A DNA stretch of 33,477 nucleotides from Candidatus Woesearchaeota archaeon (lineage in GTDB: Archaea; Nanobdellota; Nanobdellia; Woesearchaeales; 21-14-0-10-32-9), in NCBI GenBank assembly GCA_020854775.1, contig JAHKLZ010000004.1:1-33477 (forward strand), read 5' to 3'. The translations under genes and the position numbers were made by a program. The notes under the pieces are model-generated. The model saw only the letters and a list, made by a program, of their open reading frames with translations. It searched no databases and was not told where the DNA came from. Shown here one piece after another: positions 25,401 to 33,477 of the stretch (the first letter of the stretch is position 1; the number at the start of each line of letters is the position of its first letter).

Positions 25401-26580
25401 AAATAATCTAGAATTAGATAATCCAACTCAGTATTTTTTAAGATATTATTCTATGGATGAGTCAAACAACTTAGAACAAATAAAAACTAAAAGAATAATG
25501 TTATTACCAGAACTAAACATTTCAATAAGTCATAACATAGTAGGCGCGTATTTAGAAGAAGCACAACAAGTAGTATCAAATCTAACAGTGACTACAACAA
25601 CACAAACACCTAGCTACGAATTCTTATGCAAAGCAGAACTATTACTAGAAGACCAAGATGAATACTTACCAATAGGAGAAAAAATAACAAGAACCTCGAA
25701 CGACGGACAAATAATTTGGGATTCATACAAATCATTAGTAGATGGACAATACTTTTTTAACGTGACTTGCTGGGATGAATACCAAAGAGGATACCACGAA
25801 ATAAAACCAATATTAATATCAATGGATGACACAATAACTGATCCAACACCAAGAGGCGTAACACTACCACGAAATCCTGATTTAGAAGTATCAATAAGAA
25901 CAAAAGAAAACGCGGATTGCGAATTAATCTTCGAAAAAAACGTATCAAACGGAGAAAATCATGAATTAGGTGATAGTATAAATTTAATAGCCTCACAAGG
26001 TGGAAAATTACACACGAATAACATTGACGCGTCAATCGAAGGAGTATACATACTAAGACCAAAATGCACATTCACAGGAACAATACCTCAAGGAGTGCCT
26101 GATAACGGAGAATTCATAGGAAACAACGGAGACTTAGTATACTTCGCAATAGACAAAACACCGCCTCAACTAAGACTAATAGATGTAAACAAAACAATCT
26201 ACAACGAAGACCAAGAACCAGTAGATTACACTAATTCAACAATTGCAAAGAACAGCATAGAATTATTATTTGAATGCAACAAAACAATACCTGGACTAGT
26301 ACAAGGACCAAGAGATTTATCATCACCATGCGCACAACCAATAACTTACGAAATAATACACAACAAAGGCTTCGGAGATGAATTAAAAGAAACAAACACA
26401 GTAAGCTTCGGACAAGGATTCACAGTAACAGCACCAACAACATTCACAAACATATACTTAAACGTTACAGTAAGTGACTTAGTAGGAAACACAAAGAATC
26501 ATAGGATATTCCTAAACCTAAGAAGCGACGCATTACAAGGAATGCCACAAATCATAATATACGACGCGGGACAATCCTAA
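22435..26580 (+). CDS. Giant secreted Cys-rich surface protein
   Basis: The 1381-residue protein has a signal peptide (MNKNNFSKTTIKVVLALIII, cut near AKAQ-TN at 33). Two beta-sandwich-like segments (about 115-200 and 205-310) contain NIPEGTHDINIVVNF and DISEGTYNLELITNF. A Cys-rich block follows, including CGDGELQDHEECEYRG (from residue 420), a DUF4215-like pattern seen in archaeal and bacterial surface proteins. Further Cys clusters run to about 930. Near the C-terminus IDKTPPQLRLIDVNK resembles Ig-like or bacterial 'DTTPP' domains. There is no C-terminal anchor. The ATG at 22435 is preferred to GTG 22429 because GGGTG sits just upstream. The fourth giant gene begins 24 bases after its stop, so they are co-transcribed. 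The function is presumably structural or adhesive. Confidence 0.8.
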   Translation: MNKNNFSKTTIKVVLALIIISTIILTTNEAKAQTNQWCVYEDTDGLLYYASIPSDISSEDCTGTTNQGVVISTDNPDLGCCCLDPIKHWPQELCAKHETIWKLDSDSSQCDQICGAYTFFQVTLTLDFNQFLVQNDELMTMSGSYTIGGRTGTFNVDDDSFTVPNIPEGTHDINIVVNFESASGFKGTSCSGSLNQQIIDENKAFIISIVSCTLTSGLSGESGTGQKYNLTLTTTYTGLGTQTPTSPSITYSLKNTENIVVKTGILTQDNKITDISEGTYNLELITNFRLSNNHYSCKGEKNNIQIEKNEEESITLTCTLTGNYDCEEDETCTLICEEGYELSGNDCVPEDGDPTTPSDCIPQWSIQWEYPLNQCGTGTIIVTNTCGMSNQELADAGVPQSVEPVLCPEDPSDPEDLETCGDGELQDHEECEYRGPNGPIFRNGNTCAEYYNNPNQVGNLICTNYCKIETSFCDVCPTMPSGCSSSLQCNQCSVCAEAPLCKPVCSIERLNDFRINAPIIPIFNEVIGLRFSWTIDNHCNSTIKIRRCISQEANTNCAPAITGTELTSIPATNSPYLDTAFEPQHGGKDVCYQLTYRERIEGQLVTKQTEIVCQKLPHFECLNNGGANFCYDTITPASCNSNTGQLNLGSECTNAVCVNPSIMNGQIINGEAWCLNVEICDSCSGPFGVYSYQSETFDADCDFRTTLACFREDYSNRQTIKGKYNPCSDIQSCYDYKTEYTCEQNTCGTVGLNDCEWNPLTTNNELGIGVCRPINEEERDCKACDENHLFGEHCPEYLCNLYGDCYYNAEPEKTSNAFIVNQYYCNNKYEVGCETYNDKEECEGNSEYELDVSYSLLISGSFARISGTHNILAESNDPLTLKKCVWNGETCVRDASYQKEYRTQENMHYLESDCENNKQSIECLTNFENPNTTIYIGAEEMQNKTYSLWQLTHVLGINTSEQVKHTYFSLNKTNNEYPKMVQQIFRNNVNNLELDNPTQYFLRYYSMDESNNLEQIKTKRIMLLPELNISISHNIVGAYLEEAQQVVSNLTVTTTTQTPSYEFLCKAELLLEDQDEYLPIGEKITRTSNDGQIIWDSYKSLVDGQYFFNVTCWDEYQRGYHEIKPILISMDDTITDPTPRGVTLPRNPDLEVSIRTKENADCELIFEKNVSNGENHELGDSINLIASQGGKLHTNNIDASIEGVYILRPKCTFTGTIPQGVPDNGEFIGNNGDLVYFAIDKTPPQLRLIDVNKTIYNEDQEPVDYTNSTIAKNSIELLFECNKTIPGLVQGPRDLSSPCAQPITYEIIHNKGFGDELKETNTVSFGQGFTVTAPTTFTNIYLNVTVSDLVGNTKNHRIFLNLRSDALQGMPQIIIYDAGQS

Positions 26581-26594
26581 TTTAATTATTATAA

Positions 26595-26602
26595 GAGGGG
26601 AG
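26595..26602 (+). promoter_or_regulatory. Shine-Dalgarno of the fourth giant gene
   Basis: GAGGGGAG ending two bases before the ATG at 26605. It provides internal initiation within the operon. Confidence 0.65.
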
Positions 26603-26604
26603 AT

Positions 26605-29600
26605 ATGAAGAAATTACTAATAGTATTAGTACTAATAATGACATTACTAATACAAACAAACGCATTAACACCGGATCAATGGTATGTTAAAGGACCTAAA
26701 GCATTAGATTTATCAGGAGATGAAATAGAAGATTCTCTAGTTATAACTTTTTTTCAACTAAAAAGAGAAGAATATGACATATCAAGACCAACAATAAATG
26801 TAACGTTTGACGAAGAAGTAGAAATAATAAATTTTAATTTAATAAGACTTGACGGATTATCCACAGATAATTGGTGGTTAAACAACAAACAAGTAGGACC
26901 AGTAGAACCAGAAAATTATTCTTCATTACCAAACCCTGACGAAATATGGTCAGCTACTGAAGAACAAATAACAAGAATACAAAGCAACTCAAACTCATAC
27001 AGACCTGATCATATATTATCGAACGGAATATATTTATTTAGAGTACAAGGATTCAACGAACCAAACCTAACAATAGATGTAAGAACAGTATTCAAAATAA
27101 ATGTTTCAGCAATGAACTTCTGGGTTATAGATCCAAGCACAACACAAATACAAAAACCAGACTTCGCAGTATCAAACACAACAACTTTTAATTTAACAAT
27201 AGAAACAGAAAGACAAGCCACGGGGTGCGCATACGTAACTAACAGACCAAACAATTTAGGAATAGCATATTCTAACGCGCTAAATAACCCAAATCAAATA
27301 TTCATAAATACAACACAACACAACACAACTTTCAAAATAGAAATAACAGACGGACCAGGATTCGCATACGAAAACGGATTCAAACAATTATACGTTATAT
27401 GTGAAGAAAGCACTGAGCCTCCAAGATACTCCTACAAAAACATAAGATTCTCAGTCATAACAGAACCACCAACAATAAACATAACAGCGTTCCCAGAAAC
27501 AATTATAGATGCAACGAATCCATCAAGCAACATACAAATAGAAACAAATCACTTCACAACATGCACAATTGATTACAACGACGCAGAACTTCAAAACAAC
27601 CAAAAACCAACATATTCACTAAAACCAACTTTAGAATTTACAAGCGAATCAGCATACAAAACAATTCATAATGACATAATACAATTTCAATCATCACCAG
27701 CACTCATAGAATTTGAATTCACAATAAACTGCACGAACCTAGCAGGATTATCAAATACATCAACACAAAACATAACAATAAAATATGATGACCTAAGAAA
27801 ATTTAATTTTACTTCACCCATAGGAACATTAAACACAAAAAAAATAAACGTTTCAGGACTATACATAAGAAGAAACGCGAATTGTGAAGCAATAATAAAT
27901 GATGAACAAACAAAACACGCACTCACATTTAAAGGACTACAAAATAACGGTTACTACAAATACGAAAAAGAAATACAAACAACCCTAGAAGACGGAAACC
28001 ACAAAGTATACGTAAAATGTGATTACATGCAATTTCATGACGAACAATCATTCATAATAAACACTAGACCAATGAGTTTGTGGATAACAAATCCTATAAC
28101 AACTGAGATAAACAAACCTTTCTTCGCAGTATCAACTCAGAACGAAATAGAAATAGAAATAGAAACAGAAAGAAATATTAACGAATGCAGATACGGATTA
28201 TTCCTACAAGGAGGAAGCACAGCAACACCAACACCGAGTCAACTACCAGGACTATATAATTTCTTCACAAACACCCTAGAAAAAGAATCAAACAAAGAAC
28301 TAAAAATAACAAGCTTTGATATGAATTCAGGAACGAATCTTCTAAATATACACGGAATACAACTATATCCTTTACACATAGTATGCAACGTATCAGATCC
28401 ACTACCCGGACAAAGCACATACTTTTATGAAAGACTAGGATTCAGAAAAATAACAACGACACCAAAAATAGAAATAACTGCTAGTCCATCAAAAATATGG
28501 AGCTCAGACTTCACATCATCAACAATAACACTAACAACTCCAGGACAACAAACAACATGCGAAATAACACCCCGTTCTAGTCAAGAAGCCATACACACAA
28601 TAGATGAAAAATTTCAAGGACTAACAACATCACCATCAAATTATGAAGAAACAAGAACAGGAACAATACAATTCACAGCTGTACCATCAGCCAACATAAA
28701 TTTAGAAGTAGAATGCACAAACCTAGCAGGACTAAAAAACACAACGACGTTTAACATAGAAATAGCTCACGGAGACTACTTAGAAATAAAAAAACCAGAA
28801 ATAGAAGGATCAAACAAAATAAACATAGAAGCATTATTTTCATCACAAAACGCGGAATGCGAAGCATGGTTCAATGAAGCAATAACAACAAAAAGAACAT
28901 TAAACAAACAAAGCACGAATCAACAAACAGGACTAACAAGTTATACACTAAACAACGTAGACACAGGATTACCCGACGGACAACACACAATAACTGTTAA
29001 ATGTGACAACGCACAAGAAAACAAAGAATTCAGCATAGATATGACTCCGCCAACAAACATAGGAATAACACTAAACAATGAATACGCAAAAACATGCACG
29101 AACTTCGAAGACGAAAACAAATTCGAAGTAGCATTCACATCAAAAGACGCAACAGGAGTAACAAAATACGAATATGAATTAGTCGCAGAACCAAACCAAC
29201 CAGTAACATTCCCAAGACTAACAGGAACAATTAACTGCGAAGATAACTGTGACGAAAGCAGTATTAACGAAGTCATAACACAAATAAATATACCTGCACA
29301 AATAATAACATACTTTACACAAGGAAGCCCAAACACGGATTATAACGAAGTAAACGCGAAAATAAGAGTTAAAGCAACAGACAAATTCAATAAAGTAAGC
29401 ACGTGGCAAGAAAAAATAATAACATTCACAACTAACGAACACATAACGTGCTACTCATCACTAAACATATGGGTAACAACACCAACCAACACAAACGTAA
29501 TAAAACCAGACTTCGCAGTATCAAGAACACCACAAGGAAACCTAGCTCTAGAAACACAAAGACCAGTAGAAGCATGCATATACGATTATAGCTCATTAAC

Positions 29601-32600
29601 ACAAAATATAAAACAAAAATACCAAGAATACGTAGACGCAGGAAACGCAATACAACCAAATCAACAAGGACAAATAATAATACCTGACTTTAATTTCGCA
29701 ACAACAACTCCTTTAATAAGACATCATTTAAACCCAGAATTAAGTCTTAGAAAAATAGAAGTAATATGCAAAGAAACAAACGAAGAATACTCTTTCAAAA
29801 GAATATACTTCAACCATTTAACAACTAATCCTGACATAACAGCTCAAGTAAATCCAGAAATAGTAAGAAACAAAGCAGTACCACAATCAGAAGTAACAAT
29901 AACAATAAACAACGGACCAACACAAGGAGCAGTATGCTTCCTAGAATTTCAAGGAACACAAAGTCATTACCCAACACACAATTTATTATCACAAACAAAT
30001 TTTAACGCAATACAAAATTATTCAACAAACATAAAAGACACACTAATATTCTCAACAGCTATTCCAATAAGAAACTTAGATTTCACAGTTAATTGTACGA
30101 ACTTAGCAGGACTATCAACAAAAACACAACCATTAAACATAAAAACTAATTTATCAGACGAATTATTCATAGAAATAAGATCACCAATACGAAACAATTG
30201 GTACTCAAACTCACTAAACGTAGACATACTATTCTCAGGATTTGACAAAACATGCAACGCGTGGTTCAACAGCGAAACCACTAAACAACCACTAACAAGA
30301 ACAGGAACAATACAAGGACTACAAAACTATCAAAGACTAATAACAATAACTAATTTAGAAGAAGGACAAAACACACTAAGAGTACAATGCGAAGGAATGG
30401 AAACAACAGAAACAACCACTTTCTACAAAGATAACCAACCACCACACAACTTACAACTAGAACTACTAAACGAAAAAGAATACACTTGCTCACATTCACT
30501 AATACAAGGAGAAATATCAGCACAAGACGACGGCTCAGGAATAAACAGATACGAAATAGAACTAGAATACACAGGAAACAACAACGCACAAAGCTTTGAA
30601 AAAGTAACAGAAACAATATACCAAGATGGAACCGCGATATTCCAAATACCAGTACCATCAAAAACACTAAGTTACCTAGCAAGTAACGTTTTAAGCCAAG
30701 TACCAGCGAAACTAACACTAAAAGCATACGATGAAGTAGGACTCTCAGCAACAAAAACAAAAAACATACAAATAACAACGAACGCTTACGCGGAATGCCT
30801 AGACTCAATAAAAATGTGGGTGGAAGAACCAGCAAACCACAGCATAATAAGACCTGACTTCGCAATGTCAGATAAAGACATATTTAACCTAACACTAAGA
30901 ACAGAACACCCAGTAGAAGAATGTAAATACGACAGAGACATAAATCCTGCAATATCAATAGAAAACATGTATGACAACTTAAGATACACATTCAAACAAG
31001 AAACACAAGACAAATACGTAATAGAAAACCTAAACTTCGCAGAAGCAACCACATATTATTCGCAAGTAATAAAACACGGAATAACATTCAGAAAAATAGC
31101 GGTACTATGCAAACAAAGAGTTGAACTAACACAAGGACAATACTATTATGACTACGCATACAAAGAAATATACTTCAACGTAATAAAAGAACCACCACAA
31201 ATAAGAACAAACGCGTTCCCAGAAGTAGTAGTAGACCACATATTTAACCCAGCATCAGAACTCACAATAAACATACTAAACGGAAACACACAAGCATCCG
31301 CGTGCAGAATAGAACTAGATGACTTACCAGAAGAATTAGGAGGTGGAAGCAACCCAGAATATTCTTATAACATGTACCCCATGGATTTCACACACATAAA
31401 TAATTATTCAACACAAATAAAAGACATAATAAAATTTGCAAGTTATCCAGCACCATACAATTTCACGCTAAACATAACATGCACTAACCTAATAGGAAGA
31501 TCAAGCAAAACCACCCAAAAAATAAAAGTAGACTACGACGATAAATTAAACTTTAAACTAATAATGCCGCCATCAAAATACCTAAACACAAAAACAATGG
31601 ATTTCACAGGAATATACGTACAACCAGACGAAAATTGCTACGTTAATTACACAACTACGCAACCACAAACACTACTTTATACAAACGAACAAAACATCCT
31701 AGGATATTACTTATACGAAAAAAAAGAACTAAACACAGGACTAGAAGACGGAACACACACAATACTAGGCTCATGCGAAGGACTAACACAAGAACAATCA
31801 TACCAAGGACAAATAAGAATAGACACAGTACCTCCTTACAATTTAACAATAAACACGGACTCAAACACATACACATGCTCAACAGAAAGAATACAAGCAA
31901 CACTAAAAGCACAAGACGAATTATCAGGAATAAGCCACTACGAATACAACATAACTCATGTATCAACAGAACCAGCATTCAACCCAATAACAAGATCAAC
32001 AAGCACAGGAACACTAAACGAAAGAATAACAGCACTACAAGTACTAGAAGGACAAAAAATAAGAATAACAGCGAAAGCATTCGATAACGCAGGAAACTCA
32101 ATAACACAAACAAAAGAACTAACCATATCCAACAATTCATTAACAGCCTGCGACGTAACACCACCAATAATAAGAGTAAACACAACACAAAAACAAGACA
32201 AAACATGGGACGTACTAGTAAATTGCTTCGACGCACACAGCGGATGCAAACCACAATACACATACAGCGTACACACAAACATATCAGAACAATGCAAATT
32301 TGACAACACAAAACCACTAGGAGAACTATTCAGAATAACAGATTCTTCAAAATACTGCGCGAAAGTATGCGACAACAACAATAACTGCGCACAAAAAACA
32401 GACCTACTAGAAACAGCACAACCACAACACTGCTTCAACACAATAAAAGACGGAGACGAAACAGACACCGACTGCGGAGGATCTTGCTTAGCATGCGAAG
32501 TAAACAAAAAATGCATAATTAATTCAGATTGTAAATCAAACTATTGCTTATTAGGAACATGCACGGTAACAAGCTGCACAGACGGAATACGAAACGGACT

Positions 32601-33477
32601 AGAAGTAGGAATAGACTGCGGACAAGCATCAGGATGCGGAAAATGCCCATTAGAATCAACATGTGACCACGACGTAGACTGCGAATCAGGAAACTGCTTA
32701 AACGGAACTTGTAATCCACCAGCGTGTGATAATAACAAAAAAGACGGAGACGAAACAGACATAGACTGCGGAGGATCAATTTGTGAACCTTGCAAACTAG
32801 GAAATAAATGCTTAGAAAACAAAGACTGCGAATCAAACTATTGCTCAAACGGAACATGCAGAGACCCATCAACACAAGACCCAACAATAACAAGACCAAC
32901 AACAAAAAAAGAAACAAACACACCAGGACTAATAATGCTAATACTAGGAGTAGTACTAGGAGGCGTCGGAGGAACATTACTATACTTAGAAACGCAGAAA
33001 AAAACACTTCAAGGACAAGAACAACAAACACAAACAATGAAACAAGCAATATCCTTAGACGTACCAAAAGTATCAACCTTGAATAACGCAAAAAAAACAA
33101 GAGAACTAACACCAGACGAAATAAGACTAAGAAAACAAGCATGGGAACGAGCACTAAAACTCAAAAGCAAAAAAAGAGAAGACACACTAAGCGCGTTTGA
33201 CAAAGAAGAACAAACAAACGAAACAAAAACAGAAACAAAGAAAGAAGAAACAACAGAAATAAAAGAAGAAAAAGAAAAAGAAAAAATATTCACAAAAGAA
33301 GACAAAGCAAAAGAAGCAGTAGACGAATACGTAGACATACTAACACTAAAAGGAAAAGAAACAGACGACTTCGAAAAACTCAAAAAAACAACGCAGAACA
33401 CAGAAAAAGGAACAACGAAACCAACAACACAAAAAATAACGAACAAAAAAAATTCAACTAATCCAACAACTAAAAAA
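26605..33477 (+). CDS. Giant repeat surface protein with C-terminal anchor (runs off right edge)
   Basis: An open frame of 2291 codons reaches the last base with no stop, so the end is missing. The product starts with a signal peptide (MKKLLIVLVLIMTLLIQTNA). After about 150 residues come four repeats, the first about 320 and the others about 450-460 residues. Each has an aromatic W-V/I-x2-P-x5-IxKPDFAVS start, a CTNLAG block, an LEDGxHxxxxxC block, and in copies 2-4 a TPPxN domain. Three Cys modules of the DGDETDxDCGG type follow (from residue 1943). Next are a membrane helix (about 2109-2128, LIMLILGVVLGGVGGTLLYL) and a Lys/Glu/Thr-rich cytoplasmic tail. Many NxT/S sites suggest glycosylation. 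It is a type I membrane-anchored surface protein, co-transcribed with the gene before it. A stalk or adhesin role is inferred. Confidence 0.85.
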   Translation, partial: MKKLLIVLVLIMTLLIQTNALTPDQWYVKGPKALDLSGDEIEDSLVITFFQLKREEYDISRPTINVTFDEEVEIINFNLIRLDGLSTDNWWLNNKQVGPVEPENYSSLPNPDEIWSATEEQITRIQSNSNSYRPDHILSNGIYLFRVQGFNEPNLTIDVRTVFKINVSAMNFWVIDPSTTQIQKPDFAVSNTTTFNLTIETERQATGCAYVTNRPNNLGIAYSNALNNPNQIFINTTQHNTTFKIEITDGPGFAYENGFKQLYVICEESTEPPRYSYKNIRFSVITEPPTINITAFPETIIDATNPSSNIQIETNHFTTCTIDYNDAELQNNQKPTYSLKPTLEFTSESAYKTIHNDIIQFQSSPALIEFEFTINCTNLAGLSNTSTQNITIKYDDLRKFNFTSPIGTLNTKKINVSGLYIRRNANCEAIINDEQTKHALTFKGLQNNGYYKYEKEIQTTLEDGNHKVYVKCDYMQFHDEQSFIINTRPMSLWITNPITTEINKPFFAVSTQNEIEIEIETERNINECRYGLFLQGGSTATPTPSQLPGLYNFFTNTLEKESNKELKITSFDMNSGTNLLNIHGIQLYPLHIVCNVSDPLPGQSTYFYERLGFRKITTTPKIEITASPSKIWSSDFTSSTITLTTPGQQTTCEITPRSSQEAIHTIDEKFQGLTTSPSNYEETRTGTIQFTAVPSANINLEVECTNLAGLKNTTTFNIEIAHGDYLEIKKPEIEGSNKINIEALFSSQNAECEAWFNEAITTKRTLNKQSTNQQTGLTSYTLNNVDTGLPDGQHTITVKCDNAQENKEFSIDMTPPTNIGITLNNEYAKTCTNFEDENKFEVAFTSKDATGVTKYEYELVAEPNQPVTFPRLTGTINCEDNCDESSINEVITQINIPAQIITYFTQGSPNTDYNEVNAKIRVKATDKFNKVSTWQEKIITFTTNEHITCYSSLNIWVTTPTNTNVIKPDFAVSRTPQGNLALETQRPVEACIYDYSSLTQNIKQKYQEYVDAGNAIQPNQQGQIIIPDFNFATTTPLIRHHLNPELSLRKIEVICKETNEEYSFKRIYFNHLTTNPDITAQVNPEIVRNKAVPQSEVTITINNGPTQGAVCFLEFQGTQSHYPTHNLLSQTNFNAIQNYSTNIKDTLIFSTAIPIRNLDFTVNCTNLAGLSTKTQPLNIKTNLSDELFIEIRSPIRNNWYSNSLNVDILFSGFDKTCNAWFNSETTKQPLTRTGTIQGLQNYQRLITITNLEEGQNTLRVQCEGMETTETTTFYKDNQPPHNLQLELLNEKEYTCSHSLIQGEISAQDDGSGINRYEIELEYTGNNNAQSFEKVTETIYQDGTAIFQIPVPSKTLSYLASNVLSQVPAKLTLKAYDEVGLSATKTKNIQITTNAYAECLDSIKMWVEEPANHSIIRPDFAMSDKDIFNLTLRTEHPVEECKYDRDINPAISIENMYDNLRYTFKQETQDKYVIENLNFAEATTYYSQVIKHGITFRKIAVLCKQRVELTQGQYYYDYAYKEIYFNVIKEPPQIRTNAFPEVVVDHIFNPASELTINILNGNTQASACRIELDDLPEELGGGSNPEYSYNMYPMDFTHINNYSTQIKDIIKFASYPAPYNFTLNITCTNLIGRSSKTTQKIKVDYDDKLNFKLIMPPSKYLNTKTMDFTGIYVQPDENCYVNYTTTQPQTLLYTNEQNILGYYLYEKKELNTGLEDGTHTILGSCEGLTQEQSYQGQIRIDTVPPYNLTINTDSNTYTCSTERIQATLKAQDELSGISHYEYNITHVSTEPAFNPITRSTSTGTLNERITALQVLEGQKIRITAKAFDNAGNSITQTKELTISNNSLTACDVTPPIIRVNTTQKQDKTWDVLVNCFDAHSGCKPQYTYSVHTNISEQCKFDNTKPLGELFRITDSSKYCAKVCDNNNNCAQKTDLLETAQPQHCFNTIKDGDETDTDCGGSCLACEVNKKCIINSDCKSNYCLLGTCTVTSCTDGIRNGLEVGIDCGQASGCGKCPLESTCDHDVDCESGNCLNGTCNPPACDNNKKDGDETDIDCGGSICEPCKLGNKCLENKDCESNYCSNGTCRDPSTQDPTITRPTTKKETNTPGLIMLILGVVLGGVGGTLLYLETQKKTLQGQEQQTQTMKQAISLDVPKVSTLNNAKKTRELTPDEIRLRKQAWERALKLKSKKREDTLSAFDKEEQTNETKTETKKEETTEIKEEKEKEKIFTKEDKAKEAVDEYVDILTLKGKETDDFEKLKKTTQNTEKGTTKPTTQKITNKKNSTNPTTKK
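27118..32154 (+). repeat. Four large tandem protein repeats
   Basis: The W-x3-P...KPDFAVS motif starts at 27118, 28078, 29467 and 30814. The CTNLAG motif falls at 27730, 28714, 30094 and 31480 (CTNLIG in the last). Periods are 320, 463 and 449 codons by the first motif and 328, 460 and 462 by the second. Copy 1 lacks the final TPPxN domain present in copies 2-4. DNA identity is low, so the duplication is old and maintained at protein level. Confidence 0.8.
32431..32859 (+). repeat. Three Cys-rich DGDETDxDCGG modules
   Basis: Modules at 32431-32562, 32575-32712 and 32725-32859 each hold an acidic loop (DGDETDTDCGG, EVGIDCG, DGDETDIDCGG), a CxxC or CGKC, and an end of the form DCxSxxCxxGTC. 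Eight or so cysteines per 45 residues predict compact disulfide-bonded knots just outside the membrane anchor. Confidence 0.8.

Noticed and set aside
31773-33446. Several antisense and shifted ORFs within the last giant gene
   Set aside because: They lie inside a coherent open frame with repeats, a signal peptide and a membrane helix, and resemble no protein family.
1-33477. CRISPR arrays, tRNA or rRNA genes, insertion sequences
   Set aside because: No direct-repeat/spacer pattern, cloverleaf-like sequence, rRNA stretch or transposase motif was seen in the intergenic regions, all of which are under 300 bases.

Overview
The window looks like chromosomal DNA of an AT-rich archaeon, most likely a small-genome DPANN-type lineage (Woesearchaeota/Pacearchaeota-like; this placement is inference). 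Support comes from an archaeal/eukaryal RNase P subunit (Rpp30), a Tfx-like DNA-binding protein, an NcsA/TtuA tRNA thiolase next to a ubiquitin-like sulfur carrier, a MEMO-like protein, a class III (pilin-type) signal peptide, and about ten TATA boxes placed 26-29 bases before start codons, as in leaderless archaeal transcripts. No rRNA, tRNA, CRISPR array or insertion sequence was seen, and no gene-free stretch exceeds 300 bases.

Layout. 1-983 (minus strand): the N-terminal 225 codons of a phage tail-fibre-like protein that runs off the left edge, preceded by a small Tfx-like regulator whose promoter holds a concentric inverted repeat. 1064-3698 (minus): HAD phosphatase, NcsA/TtuA, SAMP/Urm1-like protein, a 59-residue zinc ribbon and an unrecognised protein. 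3776-7366: a Yip1-like membrane protein broken by a one-base frameshift, a membrane-tethered thioredoxin, an exported lytic transglycosylase, a Nudix hydrolase and a PlsC/PlsB-type acyltransferase. 7377-12267: phosphoglycerate mutase (gpmI), a secreted coiled-coil protein and a lipoprotein in one operon, a GNAT acetyltransferase and RNase P component 3. 12370-33477 (plus): four giant exported proteins (1870, 1114, 1381 and more than 2291 residues) interrupted only by a degenerate MEMO-like gene. The last giant gene has no stop before the window ends.

How it may work together. The right two thirds is a surface-protein island: a glycine-rich adhesin-like protein, a pilin-anchored giant, a secreted Cys-rich giant and a C-terminally anchored giant with four ~320-460-residue repeats, the last two probably co-transcribed. 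The membrane-tethered WCGFC thioredoxin is a natural candidate for pairing their many cysteines. The exported lytic transglycosylase has no obvious substrate in an archaeon and could act on bacterial walls.

Base composition is striking. From about 1,000 to 12,300 the plus strand is A+C-rich whichever way the genes point. Left of about 930 it is T+G-rich. Inside the giant gene at 12,370 the codon regime changes abruptly just after the signal peptide. These breaks suggest a replication-strand switch and/or imported segments.
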